Shown here: piece after piece, positions 31,300 through 43,659 of the stretch | How positions within the stretch are numbered: position 1 is the stretch's first letter | How the letters are laid out: each line of letters starts with the position of its first letter | Source: Trichobilharzia regenti | Lineage: Eukaryota > Platyhelminthes > Trematoda > Strigeidida > Schistosomatidae | DNA: 64,000 nt | Assembly (NCBI GenBank): GCA_944472135.2 | Contig: OX235262.1 | Coordinates: 83,426,903-83,490,902 of the forward strand | Direction: 5' to 3' | Translations under genes and position numbers: made by a program | Notes under the pieces: model-generated | The model's database searches: none | What the model was told of the DNA's origin: nothing | What the model saw: the letters and a program-made list of their open reading frames with translations, nothing else

Positions 31300-33190
31300 C
31301 ATTTCGTTTCAGTAAAAATCCAGGCCAGTCATAAGATAATAACAGAAATTGGCCCAATAAATACATTTATATTTACACAAATGTTTCGTCAACAGATTAA
31401 TTTTTGAACTCAGTCAATTCATATAAATTTACCGGTTGTGCCAATTTAGGCTTGCTACATCACAATGTTAAATGAACATCTGCCATAAATATTTATTTAT
31501 GTATTTATTTTACTTTGTTTGAAACATGTGAGCGGCAAATGCTTGGCGCCAAGCTGTTCATTGTAAAAAAAATAAGATAACAAAATGTAGGGTCTCGTAG
31601 TCATGAGTATAAGAAAAAATTTTGTTTTTTTCCCTCCATTTACTCAAAAACCCTCAGTTTACTTATATTGCGATGCAAGAAAACATCCAAAAATAGGTTT
31701 ATCCCTGGTGGCCTTATACTTTGAACTTAGAGAAGAAAGCTATTGTTGAATGATCAATAGTTTTAGCTTCAGTTATAGTGTGGTGGTGGGATACAGACAA
31801 TATGTTCCAATGGAATATTATTCTCACATATTCTTACAGTTCACTACTGCGTTAGCGACAGAATACTATGTATATTTGAACATTCTGCTTCACGCCGTTT
31901 AATGTAAGCCAAGATCACACACCCAATGACTGGTTAGAGAATATAAAACCATATATATATATAACCGAGACGTCATTCAGGTTTTCTCAGACTATTCTAC
32001 AGTTTGTGAGAATTTTTGACTGAGAAATTGTAAAAGTTTGTGCTTGTCATTGACTTTACAGTTGACAGATTATTCCATTCATAATTTTAAGATTTTCAAC
32101 TTACCTTGCACTCAGACCATGGTTGTATTAGGTACTAGAAGTGCTGTGAATACAGAAGTGGACACTAAAATCTTTGAAAAAATTATAGTCTTGATAAGGT
32201 GATGGATGATTCATTTGCATCTACTGGAATATGAAAATGCTATTTATGCAATTTCTAACAAAGGTATAATGGTAATAAACTATCATATGCATTTATCTAT
32301 CACTAAGGTAATAAAATTGTTTTCAGCAACAATTATACTACACATAGATTCAAAGTAAGAAATGCACGTACATGTTGTTTCCAAATCTACAATCACGTAC
32401 AGGTTAACCATACAGACAATGAGCCACGTGTTTTAGGAGAGGATTAATGTTGTAATATCCATTTGTGAGCAAAAATTCAAGTGAAACAAATCTACACTCA
32501 TAGAAAGAAAGCATTTCAATGTAAACATTATCACAAAACAACATAAGTTACAGAAAATCAGGGAAAACTACACAGCTGTTTCGTCCTAGTTTGGAACACT
32601 TCAAAGTACGCACCCAGAACTGCTCTTCTAGGGATAGATTCTGATACACTAGTTATTTCATTTGATAACTTCATGTTATTCGATACTTTTAAGATAAGTT
32701 CTACAGATAGTATTGCATCAGTTTCTGACAACTATTTTTCAAAAACATATGAAATTACCTGGGAGATTAACTTTTAATTACTTGAGAAAAAGTACTTCAT
32801 TTAAGAAAATCTAAAATGCTGTTCTCCATATTGGTTGTTTTATTGCATTCTATTCGATGAACAACTCATTTAGTGCAATTTCGATATTATCCCACAAATT
32901 CGCCTTTAAATGTCTATGATTATGTTGAAATAGCGCAGGAAATATAAAAGTGAAACTAAAACTGCTTAGAGAAGCCGTACACACTGCGGTGTGTGCTACT
33001 GACAAGGATTTATAGGTATGTTGTGTGTGTGATATTTTCTACAAAATTCTTGAGTAGTTGAGCAGTAGACTAAAGTCAGAAGAAGAGAAATAAAGATTTT
33101 TATGAAAAAATATAGAAAACAAGAAAAGAAGCAGAATACGAATAACTTTCACAAACTGAAATCTCAATGCTGGGCTGCTGCACTTTTCTG
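31300..33190. other. No gene seen; small SINE-A scrap
   Basis: AT-rich sequence with a TATATATATATA run near 31952 and a palindrome CTTGGCGCCAAG at about 31545-31556. A minus-strand piece of a type A hammerhead SINE (GGGTGCGTACTTTGAAG, CTAGGACGAAACAGCTGTG) lies at about 32573-32625; its core is broken. Confidence 0.4.
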
Positions 33191-33600
33191 TCACTGTACG
33201 TCGTTTTCAAATATCTATTAGCGTTACTACGAGCTAGTGTTAACCAATTTGTGTTTGTTTCTTGGTTTTGACGTAAAGGTTCGCTGTCTTCGGTAAACTT
33301 CTGCGTAGTTCGTCCCTCCACTCGACTATCGTAGCTTTGGTTGACTCGCAAAGCAGTGGTGCTGGGATTAATTATATGTTGTTTGTAGTATGCGGTGTGT
33401 TAAGACCATATTTCTACCGTGAATGGAGTTGATCCCTCCACCAGTTAGTCCTCCAGTTTCGCCGACAAAAGAGAAGAGATAATAATAATATCAGATATAA
33501 TTAGTGTAGGTTAAGCAGACTACAAGACAGAAAAAGTAATAGAGAATATGTTTAGCCACCAAGTACCACTATGTTTTGAGGTTACAGTACTCCATTATTA
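33190..33600 (-). repeat. CR1-like 3' UTR fragment
   Basis: Diverged copy of 20080-20527 in the same orientation, with the same order of blocks ending at an AATAAT run near 33481. It is 5' truncated within the 3' UTR. Confidence 0.5.
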
Positions 33601-34325
33601 TTACTACTGTTATTATTATTCTCTAGTATTCCGTTTTTATTGAACTATTATTACTATGATTCCACTAATAAGAGAATTTAAAATGCTCGCTAGTAGTGAT
33701 GCCTATCTAAAATTGACTACTCTTGAGTGGTGTACAAATCGTAAAATAAATTGATGTTCCGAATCCCGCATTTTGCAATTTCATAGTCAGAGATGATTAA
33801 TTTAGTCGTTGATCATAGACCACCCCACATAACTACTGTAACCACTAATAATACTAATACTACTACTACCACTAATTTTACTAATATTCAGACAACTACT
33901 AGGAATAATATTAATAATAAAATTATTCATTTGTCTGGTAGTGAGGTATCTCTTTTTTACTGGTATCAGTTTGTAAATTATTGAAATTTTGTTGAACTTG
34001 CCTTTGAATGGATTTAGCTGAACTGAAATGAATGCACTACGTTTGAATGAAGTCTCTTAGTACGGATGTTTTGATAGTGTTTGGGGTTAACCTCAGGCTT
34101 ATCACAGTCAACCACAAATATAATCAGGTTAACTTCAGAAGTATTGTTTCTTGACGAAACTTTGAAGATTGGATTTCTGTCTGCGAGTTAAGTACTAGTT
34201 TTGGGTTTTAAACATCCTCATCGTCAAGCTGTATCAGTCCATAGAATTTTTAGTGAAAGTTTTCTTATTTTAAAATGATCGCCAACGAAAAGACAGTTAA
34301 GTTTCTATTCAAGTATTGGTTCAAG
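33600..34325. other. No gene seen
   Basis: Simple repeats rich in ATT and ACT (33599-33625, 33830-33910) give a low-complexity asparagine/threonine open frame that is not a gene. Confidence 0.45.
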
Positions 34326-34647
34326 TATTCTAGTGGGAAGTCGTGACCAGTAGGGTGCAGCAGGTAGCGTGTGAGGACAAATACTCGCCGAATACGTTGG
34401 TTAGCGGTTGCGCTATGTCGTAAATTGGAAGAAGTTGGAATTCATAGGCTGGCCATTGGATTCCGTCCCAGTGGCTTAATGGTCTACGAGTTAGCTCGCC
34501 TTGTAACCAGAAGGTCCTGGGTTCAAATCCCGGTGGGTGCGTACTGCTGAAGAGTCCCATACTAGGCTGACGAAACAACGGTCCAGTACTCCCTGCAGGT
34601 TTTCCAATCATTCTCTAACCAATGTCAGCTCATGATGAAATCTTGTA
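34326..34647 (+). mobile_element. Hammerhead SINE, type A, second good copy
   Basis: Matches 1314-1617 along its length. The tRNA-like head has GTGGCTTAATGG and GGGTTCAAATCCCGG; the hammerhead follows at 34541-34589. Confidence 0.75.
34541..34589 (+). ncRNA. Hammerhead ribozyme, intact core, extended stem II
   Basis: Stem I GTACTG (34541-34546) pairs with CAGTAC (34584-34589). Core CTGAAGA is 34547-34553 and GAAA is 34572-34575. Stem II has an extra CT giving a small bulge. Stem III is two pairs (AC/GT) with loop AACG. Cleavage is expected after C34583. Confidence 0.7.
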
Positions 34648-35540
34648 AGTTAAGCTTCTATTTTGAAGACAATACAGACTGAATCAAATTCATCATTGGT
34701 TAATTACACAATTCAAGTGAAACGGTCATGCAGTGTTAACGTCAATTCTATATGAATGGTCAGCAGTACTGTTTGGTGCGAATGGTACCGAACTATTCAT
34801 ATCGACCAATCAATAAGTCAATCAGCGCTATAATAGTGGGATGATAATACAGATTGCTATAGTTAGGCGCAGAATAGAGCTCTCCAACAGTTAGTCATCT
34901 CTCGGTCTAAACACAATTGTACTTAGAAGTGGGGCAAAACGAAAACCTTCAAGATATGAAGAAAAGCCATTTGTTGGTTAAAATTATGTGGCCACGTACC
35001 ATCATACATAAGATATATTTCTCCAGTGATTCATGCATAAAAACACTTCGTAAATTCAGCATTATTATTACTAGTAGTGACAGTACCAGTTTTAGTAATA
35101 ATACTACTAATATACATAAGTATTACCACCTGTAAGCTACTTGTTTATTAAAGTGAACGATAGTCAAGTGCAACTGTGTATTTACAATATTCACATAATC
35201 ATTATCCACTCACTCACTCACCCACCTCACTCTCTCTCTCTCTCATTCCATCTCACTCGACCCCTCTGCACCTATTTTGCACACCACTCAATCAATCACA
35301 ATTATAAGTGACTGATTTTCTTAATTATTTATCATAATTTCATTTTATTTTCTCTAATAATCCAAAATTTAGGATTTCACTTGAAACTAATTACAATACA
35401 TCCTTGTAAAGTTTTATCACCGTCAGAAAATTGAAGTTTTCACTTGATTTTTTGGATAAAATTAAATTCAACCTGCTTATTTAGCAAATTTGGTGTGCTA
35501 AGTTCAGTTTATTTCTGAAAAATACATATATTTAAATAGA
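34648..35540. other. No gene seen
   Basis: AT-rich, with a (CACT)n and (TC)n tract at about 35205-35245. No repeat match noticed. Confidence 0.4.
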
Positions 35541-35544
35541 AAGA

Positions 35545-35780
35545 TGCGTCGGTGGCATAGCGGTTAGGACGCTCACCGACCATGCACATGGTCCGAGGTT
35601 CAATCACCGGCCGACGAACTCCTTTACCTCTCTAAGCCAGAAATAATTGTGGCAAAGAGGAAAGGTTAGGTATGAGGCTAGCAACCCCATCCTGTAAAAA
35701 TAAACACTGCTACAGAAACTTCAAGCCTCTAGCTTGAAGTCCTATGTTCCACTGGGGAATGTGAAGGAAAAAATGAATCG
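35545..35780 (+). mobile_element. SINE-B copy, good
   Basis: A box TGGCATAGCGG at 35553-35563, B-box-like GGTTCAATCACC, body GAGGCTAGCAACCCCATCC, tail AGTCCTATGTTCCACTGGGG. Very like 28425 and 55600. Confidence 0.72.
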
Positions 35781-36424
35781 GAAGATAATTCCGTATTTTT
35801 ATCATTACGGCAAAATAACAAGTGGGTTCAACAATGAGGTTAGTCTAGAACAGAATAATCAATAGCAGCAGGAAATGAGTTACACTAACCTTATGCTAAG
35901 CATTAGGTGTCAAAATCCAAACCGGAAGTCTCTTTGGTATAATTATTTTTTTTTCCAATTATATTGACTGTTATCAACATTCTCGAAGAAACGCATGTTT
36001 CCTTAGAGCCTTAGCTTTGAGATATTTATCTTTGAATTCAAATGGTTCCTGGATGGTTATTAACTCACCTGTTGTAAAGTTTTTGGTTCTAACTTAAGTC
36101 TGTCATTCAAGCTTGCCAAGTGGAGACCAGGCTGAATGGTATGATGATTCAGCATTTTACCTGTTGAGAAGTTAATCGAAGAAAAGAAGCAAAGTACACT
36201 GTCTTTTCGACTTCACCAAAGTACTAAGATTAGTGCCCCCCTACTCTGACTTTACTTCTACATGAGTTATCGTTCAGTACATCTAAGAAGTATTGTTTGA
36301 AAATTTCCAGTCGTCTGCATCTTATCTCATGGAAACTAATCAATGGTCATTTGGTGATCAACAGTTAACGTACACTATGATCTTAGAGAATACAGCGTTT
36401 AACTCGTTGTAGAAACTATTATTA

Positions 36425-37150
36425 TATTATTATTTCCTTTAATTTCTAGAGGAACATAGGGCTTCAGCCACGCGTCTCCATTGCGTTTGGTTCTCTGCTA
36501 GAGTTTTCACCTGACTCCAAGTCTGCCCACACATGCTTTCATCTCCTCTTCACATGACCTCCTCCAAGTCACCCTTGCACTAACGACCAACTCGCCACTT
36601 CCCTTTCGGGTTCCAGTCGAACGATGGCCTGGCGTATGATGTCACTTGATGGTTTCCTCAGACTATGGCCAATCCATCTCCATTTCTTCCTGCCTATTTG
36701 TTGAAAAATCGGTTCCTGGTTGGTTCGCTCCCAGAGATCCCTGTTGATCTTTTCTGGCCGGCCATCTTATCTTGAGTGTTGAGCGAAGACAACTGTTAAT
36801 GAAGATTTGTAGTTTGTTTGAGATGCTCTTTATGACGCGCTGGTCAAGTCTCTGATCCGTATTGCGAGTAGCACTGGCTTCACATTGGAGTTGAAAATCC
36901 GGATCTTATGTTTCATGTTGAGTGCTGTTGACCCCCCACACAGACCTGAGAGTAATGAAAGCTTGTCTTGCTTTCCCGATTCTGGCTTTGATATCCTCGT
37001 CAGTTCCGTCCACCTGTAGTTGAAACGATGCTTCCCTGGTAGGTAGGTAAAGGAGGTTGTTTCTTTTAGGTTCCTCCCATTTATGCTGGCTGATTGTTGT
37101 CTGTTGTTGTTGGTGTTGGCCAGGAATCTTCACCACCTCTGTTTTCTGTT
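36425..37150 (-). pseudogene. RTE-like LINE 3' end
   Basis: On the minus strand the C-terminal RT region reads VVKIPGQHQQQQ..., then GGTDEDIKARIGKARQAFI, typical of RTE elements, followed by shifted pieces and the 3' tail GAAGCCCTATGTTCC. An ATT-rich run at about 36420-36435 marks the end of the element. 5' truncated. Confidence 0.7.
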
Positions 37151-37224
37151 GTAGAAACTATGGGAAAATTTATTATGCAATTGAGAAATTTCGTTTGGTA
37201 ACTGACTCTGTTTAATCTACTGGT

Positions 37225-37800
37225 GATGTAAGGTGAGCAATATTGAGTTTAGGCATCGAGCGCTAGGTAAGGAGGGGAAATCAATCGACGAGGCTGTGAA
37301 TTTACATCGACTGAGATGGTTAGGACATGTGTTATGTATGCCTAGTCATCGCCCTCCTCGACGGACGGGCAATGTTAGCTGGCTGAAATAGGGTCAGACT
37401 GGAAAAGAGCTAGCGGCGGTCAAACCAAAAAATGGAGCCAGTCAATGAAATCCACAACAGTTAGTTTAAGCCAGTCACCTAGGAAGTTGTAGACTTCCTG
37501 GTTGGGGTCCTTGGGACGGTAAAAAACAATGGTTGGAAACAATTGGTGATATGGCTCAAAATCGTTCTCAATGGCTGGTGCAGATGCATCCACTCCCTGT
37601 GACTTACGATTTCCAATGAAACTATATTGTTCTTCATTATTACTATTCCTTTGTCTCACACCTCTGTTTACTGTCTCTATTATGCATTTCTTCTACTTTC
37701 TTCTTTTGCTTTGTGTGCTACATGGAGTGTTACGACTTGAACTGCCGCACATCGGTGCAAAGTTCTATGTCGAAAACAGACAAACAGATTGGTTATGTTA
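37225..37800 (+). pseudogene. RTE-like family 2 LINE 3' end
   Basis: Reads RHRALGKEGK...LHRLRWLGHVL, the C-terminal block of RTE-like proteins, until a stop at about 37390. The 3' UTR carries CTGGTTGGGGTCCTTGGG and ends near GTCGAAAACAGACAAACAG. Fragments at 10550, 16520 and 17225 belong to the same family. Confidence 0.65.
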
Positions 37801-37909
37801 GTAATGAAGGTTTTAAATTGCTTCACCAAAGAAAAGTCCAATATAAAGGATATAAATCGTTACTGTTTTATAATCCGGCAAAATTTAAAAACATTTTTCT
37901 TTACTCCTA

Positions 37910-38660
37910 GACTGAGAATCAGCATAAAAAGTCCACCTTTGTATACTGAAAATCCCATTTAAACAAAGCATAATATAGAATACTTACTTTAGACAAACTC
38001 ATGAGCTCCACAGTAAAATAAGAATACTTATACGGCTTACAGATAGTTTCTTACTTTCCCTACAGACACTACATAACTTCCAAGTCAAGTGAGAAGGGGA
38101 AACTAGGAGAAGATTCTGGAATTTGATTAAATTCTAGTTGGAATAGCACCAATCTTTGGGAAAACAATCTGTCTGAGAGATTTCAGCTAATATCTCTTAC
38201 CCCTTGAGACAAAATATGTTACCTCCTAATTAATTCATCAAAAACCAACCTTTTGTTAAAGTGAAGTGAGTACAAATAATCGGCTGTCAGAGCACAACCG
38301 GTGACATGTCATTCGTCCTCTGTCAAGTGATCATATCCACATGTGTATATGCATATCAAACCGAATTAAACTCGACAAAAATGAAACCACAGTACTAAGG
38401 ACGACCATAAAATTATGAATCATATTATTATTCGTAAATACATAATTTATATCACATTTCATCCTCTTACAGTCTCAGTTTATGTGATCGGTAACATCAG
38501 TTTCTCATAATCTAGTTTGCAACTATGTGTCCTTCATACTTTCTCATTTTCCCACCCAACTGCAACACATCAGTCATGCCTCGAAAGTATGCCTAAGATT
38601 ATTATATGAACCTCAATATAGAACATAGTAGCTTTATTACAAATTAACCGTAATGAGTCC
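37910..38660. other. No gene seen
   Basis: AT-rich sequence without recognisable repeats or domains. Confidence 0.35.
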
Positions 38661-38790
38661 ATGGTTCAGTAACAGAATGCTCTCCAATCACTCACATTTA
38701 GTATGGCGTCTAATTTCCGACCGACACACTCTTAAACCGCGCCTAGCTTACTTGCCAGTAGGGAATCAAACTAACAATTTGCAAACTGGT
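38660..38790 (+). repeat. SINE-B fragment
   Basis: Weak match to the head and first body part (TGGTTCAGTAACAG, CGACCGACACACTC, TTACTTGCCAGTA). Confidence 0.35.
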
Positions 38791-38857
38791 TAAGAATTTC
38801 CAATCATGACAGTTCGAGAGGTGAATCACTCACCAAATCAAATGATTCAGATCACAG

Positions 38858-39047
38858 TGTAACGACAGAAGACAAGCGACAGGCAACGGACCATCTACAT
38901 GCTAACCGTATCCGCCTATGCAAAGTCTGCTGTAATTGGTTGTTGAATCAGTCTTTGTTCTTATTTTTCTCACGACCAATATTGGGGACGTAAACGTTGA
39001 CGTAAATTACTGTCTACCAACTTGGCTAGCAGCCACCTCTCACCACA
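38858..39047 (-). repeat. 3' LTR of deleted Gypsy relative
   Basis: Starts TGTGGTGAGAG and ends CTTCTGTCGTTACA, the same edges as the complete element, but only 190 bases. Confidence 0.75.
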
Positions 39048-39372
39048 CTCGTCCCCCCCATCAAAGACTTCCGACTGAAGTTGGTTCGGTCTTCTTGATT
39101 CTAGGGGCTTTGCTCGTTTGTCTTGCTGTCTGGAATCTCGGCGCTCGCTGATGTTTACCTGTTTCGCTTTGTTTACCATTGCGATAGTGTCTGCGTAACC
39201 CCATCTCAAAGTGACCATATGTGGTCCTTCCCACTTTGGAAACTGTTTGCCTGACCCTGTCGCACATTCGTCGGTATTTCGTCTGATATACTGCAGGGCA
39301 TTGGGCTTTCCATTTTTCGACAGGCAGCGACACCACATGTAACAACAGAAGACAAGGGCCAGGCAACAGATC
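38858..39372 (-). mobile_element. Internally deleted Gypsy relative
   Basis: On the minus strand: a 5' LTR end of about 35 bases (39372-39338), the same primer-site candidate as the complete element (39335-39323), an ATG at 39313 or nearby, a direct jump to the last part of pol (PKWEGPHMV region), a polypurine tract (39060-39048) and a shortened 3' LTR (39047-38858, 190 bases). Nearly all of gag and pol is missing. It is related to but clearly diverged from the element at 3520-8010. It may be a decayed deletion derivative. Confidence 0.75.
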
Positions 39373-39519
39373 TCACCTCAACAGTCTGTGATTTGCTTGA
39401 AACCATAAGTGATAATCAAGAAAGAAAATAAATTGTCGTAAAAATATGTACTACTGATTGATTAATTATGAGTAGCTGTATATACAACTATTTATCTGAA
39501 ACAATCAGTAGTTTATAGT

Positions 39520-39655
39520 TTTTGCTGGTAGTAAGCCTGAAAAAGAGAGGTAAGATATGGAGTGTAAAAACAACACCAACGCCGCCAAAACTTGAATGTC
39601 TCTAACCTGAATTCCTGTGTTCCTCTCGGAATTCAAGGAATGAAGAAAAATGATT
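39520..39655 (+). repeat. SINE-B 3' half
   Basis: Body (GAGAGGTAAGATATGGAGTG, CCAAAACTTGAATG) and tail (TTCCTGTGTTCCTCTCGG) without a clear head. Confidence 0.45.
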
Positions 39656-39659
39656 AATA

Positions 39660-40150
39660 ATTATTTAAAAATAATAGACGCATCTCCTCGAATTCTAATT
39701 TACGCGATTGACTTCAAGTTTTCAAATACGCACATGCTGATGCCTACTTTCCTTAATACCGCAAAGTCCCACGAAATGCCAGTTTATAAATGATCCCATT
39801 CCTATCTTTAATTTTGAATATGTATCCAAGTTACCCTATGTGGACTATATCAATTCAGAGAAAAAGAGACATTGAGAGGGAGAGAGAGTGAGAGAAAGAG
39901 AGGTTTCCTTTGTCTTCAACATAAGGATGATATGGTCAATCTAAAAACCAAACTCAGAATTCACCTAAGAAAGAAACTTTTACATATACGACTACAACCT
40001 ACCTCAAAAGTATATACTGACTTTCTGTCCACTAGTCAGAAAAACAACCAATCAAATCCGATCACGTTGATAAACGTCCCCTACTTGGCCTATGGTGCTT
40101 TACAATTAATGTAAACGGCAGTATCTCATTATTATTAATATAATATTTGT
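39660..40150. other. No gene seen
   Basis: A purine-rich GAGA tract lies at 39865-39902; otherwise nothing recognised. Confidence 0.35.
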
Positions 40151-40362
40151 TTTTATTCCTTGACGTTCCCAGTGGAACATAGGGCTTCAGTAGAAGTGGT
40201 GTTTATTTTTACGGGATGGGGTTGCCAGCCTCATACCCAATCATCCCTCTTTACCAGTCTTATTTTTGGCTTAGCGAGGTAAAGGAGTCAGTCGGTCGGG
40301 GATCGAACCTGGAACCACCTGCGTGGTTGGTGAGCATTCTACTACTGTGCCACCAAAGTACT
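40150..40362 (-). mobile_element. SINE-B copy
   Basis: On the minus strand: head with B box GGTTCGATCCCCGACC, body GGTATGAGGCTGGCAACCCC, tail GAAGCCCTATGTTCCACTGG, which is identical over most of its length to the RTE LINE 3' end. Confidence 0.7.
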
Positions 40363-41050
40363 TAATATAATATTGCTGTAACTATATCACTGTCTCGCTT
40401 TGTTATAGTCCACTTCCAAATATCACTGTATGAGTCTTCTAGCCTATTAGCTGGGTTCTGAAAAACTGACTAGGAAATTGTCAAATATTCACTATTGTTA
40501 ACTGATATCGTGTTAACATTTAGCTATCATATTGATTTTTATAGCTTTAAGGTCGTAAGGAAGGTAATCATTATTAATACTTTTCTGAATACCCACCTGG
40601 GCGCCAATGCTTCAAGTATACATAAACAAAACAAATCTGTATTCTTTCCGAACCATCTGATCGTATTCTGTAAAATACTTCTAACAAGCAGTGTTTCCTG
40701 AGTTTACAAGATTTTAGACAATGGAGTAGACGACAATTTCAAACGTCATTATCAACAACTAAGTCGTGAAGTGTTCACTAGCACATTTGGCAACCAATAG
40801 ATTAAAACGGTGAATATACTGAGTCCCATATTTATAATCATCCATAATTCAACCTTACCCCTACTCGTTAACTAATCATTTATGATTCTCAAGATTCCAG
40901 AATTGAGAGTTCCTTTTTACCTAAGCAGTTAAACAAGTAGAAATATCCCCTTTCCTAAGTAGGATCTTCAAAGAAGCGAAATCAACCCAGTTTTTGATAA
41001 TCACCTCCCTTGTATTCTGGTCTGTTAATATAGTTTGGATAACTAATCTA

Positions 41051-41215
41051 CAGTGTCGGCGGTTCAGCTGTAGAATACCCGTCAACCACACTTATGGTCA
41101 AATTTCTATCCCGGTTGGCGTACTCTAAAACCTCGCCCATCCAGTTGTAAGCCGAACAAAGAGGGAAGGTGGAGAGTGACGCTTACTAGGGATGTAAGAA
41201 ATAAAACAAACTCTT
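41051..41215 (+). mobile_element. SINE-B copy, 3' part diverged
   Basis: Head AGTGTCGGCGGTTCAGCTGT, B-box-like ATTTCTATCCCGGTTGG, body GAGGGAAGGTGGAGAGTG. Confidence 0.5.
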
Positions 41216-41910
41216 CTATAATATTATTTCCAGATTTCCCAAGCATTTTAAAACAGTGCTCAATGTTTATCCATCTTATATCTAAAGAACGGAAGTGAAA
41301 AGCAGTATTACTTCCTCTTAGCTTTTTAATTTAATCAGATACCATACTGAGACAGTTTATGTGAGAGCTATGATCACTTTTCCTGTGAAAATTGATTTTT
41401 ACCGTCCAATAATAAATGTCATTCACTAACGCCTTCACTATATATACGCCACTATAAATAAAGTTGCTTCCACTACAGACTAAGGCTATTCATCCAATTA
41501 TCAGTTAGTTTTCTTTTCTTTTTTCATCTAAAACCTTGGATTGTGAGTTAGTAAGGACAAAACTGAAGCTTTAATCCTCCAATAGTCCATACTTGACTCA
41601 TAGCTCATTATAATAAATTACCCATCATCCAATCATTAATTCTAGCTCCTTTAAACTAGCGGGTAATTTCGATTTTACTGATGCGATATAATTACCCAGC
41701 ATTTACATAATCTTGTTGTTCAAACTTTTGTTTATATGATTTGTTGTTTGACCTCAAACGCAAATTTCTGAACAATAATTGATCGGAGTATAATTCTTTT
41801 GTTTTTTTTATTTGACGTCAAGATACAGTAGAGCTGTTCAACTTGACGTGAGTTATTTTCATAGGCAGACAAACATACATTCGTGTATATGTAGTTATAT
41901 TTAACATTAT

Positions 41911-42094
41911 TGTAGTAATTATTTGTAATCGTAGTATTAGTATTTCGAGATGACCAAATTACAAGAATCCAACCAAAACACAGAGAGGGCGGAATTTGTA
42001 TTTAGCGGAATTATAATGCAATTCATATAAGAAATATTAACAATCAACAGTAAGTATTTAGACAATACAGAGATAGAAATAGTCAATCACCACA
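41911..42094 (-). repeat. LTR 1 of tandem array
   Basis: 184 bases with TG...CA ends, apparently identical to LTR 2. It acts as the 3' LTR of the array in the coding orientation. Confidence 0.9.
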
Positions 42095-42210
42095 TCCGCC
42101 ACACGTCGAATGTCTCCTTGCGTATTTATAATGATATCGCGACTTGCTTGCCAGTCTCTGCGATCTTCTAACTGATTCTGTGATATTATTTCCATCAGTA
42201 TCATCTAGAC

Positions 42211-42516
42211 TTATTTCTGAATTATCTCATTTATTCTCACTTGATCCAAGTGTCTGTTATGAACTGAATTATCTTCGATGTCTAATATCTTCACCATTCG
42301 ATTTCCCATTCTTTGCAGTATGATACCAATAGAAGGTCTATAATCATTCGCTTTGTAATAATGTACATTAGAAGTCGTGGACATCAGATGCTTTTTGAGA
42401 ATTCGAGATTTGAAAAGTTTTGCAGGACTTTCATGGGTACTTGTATGCTCTGCATTCAACAGACGCAATCTGTGCATATGCAACAGTTCCTCCATTTTAA
42501 TCAGTTGCTCTCTCAT
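42211..42516 (-). pseudogene. Integrase C-terminal tail (copy 1)
   Basis: About 100 codons. The part GIILQRMGNRMVKIL...NRHLDQVRI resembles the end of Gypsy integrases. It follows Gag almost directly, which shows a deletion of most of pol. Confidence 0.55.
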
Positions 42517-42600
42517 CTCATTCAGTTTTTTTCGTGTTTTCGACAGTTTGCATTGTAACTCGGCTACCTCCTTTTTGAAAACAGTTGACGCTTGAGTTGC

Positions 42601-43462
42601 TTAACTTGTAGTGGAGGTTTTCATTACATGAGATTGAGTATTGGGAAAAGTTGAAAGACACATTGACTCCATTTTGCTAGACAGATTGGGAGAATTATGA
42701 GAATTCTGAGTAACATATGTATTCGAACTTCTGCAAACAGTCTTGATGTGTCCAACTTTACCACATTTGTGACACTTCGCACCCCGAAAACGGCAAGTGC
42801 TTCGTAGATGTAACTTTCCACAGGAAAAACACGGTTTAATGTTTTTGATCTCTCGCTGCATTCTATTACCTGTGGACGACAATTTGGATTGCTTTCCATG
42901 ACCACTTGTATTTTTGACTTTAGAAAGCATCACATCAGATACTGACGTAGTGGGAGCAGAGTATTCACTGTTGACATCCTCATATGTAATACATAAATCT
43001 TTGGCAGTTTGAAAGGTGCAAGAAGGAATCTGAATTAACTCTTTCTCTAACTTAGGAATATTGATTCCAGAAATTAGACGATCACGTAGTTGAGTATGCA
43101 GCTGATCTCTGAAGTTACACTTTGAAGCTTGTATTTGGACTTGAAGAATGAACTCTCTAATCTTCTGGTTGGGAGCACGAACCAGTTTGTTGAATTGAGC
43201 CCTCTCTCGCGTCTCAAAAGTAGTTATATGGAAGTGATTTATCAGAAGTTCACGAATCTTGACATATGACAGGTTTATCTGGAAACGCCAGAGTCTTTAC
43301 TAGGCTATATGCATCTAGCCCAATAGCAGTGGTGAAATGTGCTGGTATTTTGTCATCCCGAACATTCTTTGAAATGCACCATGCATCAAAGCATTCAAGG
43401 CAATCAGCAATCTCCCGCGGAGAACCATTTATAGGAAATTTTCCAAGGTTATTTAGTTCCAT
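42601..43462 (-). pseudogene. Gypsy Gag with two zinc knuckles (copy 1)
   Basis: Starts at ATG 43462, overlapping the region just after the LTR. The N-terminal capsid-like part (NGSPREIADCLECFDAW) runs in one frame to a stop at 43250; the rest continues in another frame from about 43270. Near the C-terminus two CCHC-type knuckles are seen, CFSCGKLHLRSTC (degenerate, with the H one position off) and CHKCGKVGHIKTVC. The frame ends at 42601. The same frameshift occurs in copy 2, so it predates the duplication. Confidence 0.75.
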
Positions 43463-43475
43463 CGCGACGCCAATT
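43463..43475 (-). promoter_or_regulatory. Candidate primer-binding site (middle LTR)
   Basis: On the minus strand TTGGCGTCGCG directly follows the LTR end and abuts the Gag ATG. It begins with TGG after one base, as expected for a tRNA primer. The same site lies at 45028-45040. Confidence 0.45.
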
Positions 43476-43659
43476 TGTAGTAATTATTTGTAATCGTAGT
43501 ATTAGTATTTCGAGATGACCAAATTACAAGAATCCAACCAAAACACAGAGAGGGCGGAATTTGTATTTAGCGGAATTATAATGCAATTCATATAAGAAAT
43601 ATTAACAATCAACAGTAAGTATTTAGACAATACAGAGATAGAAATAGTCAATCACCACA
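43476..43659 (-). repeat. LTR 2 (middle) of tandem array
   Basis: Identical by eye to LTR 1. Shared by both units. Confidence 0.9.

Noticed and set aside
33793..33984. Asn/Thr-rich protein
   Set aside because: It arises from ATT/ACT simple repeats.
35200..35245. Regulatory GAGA/CT element
   Set aside because: It is a simple (CACT)n/(TC)n tract with no nearby gene to support a role.
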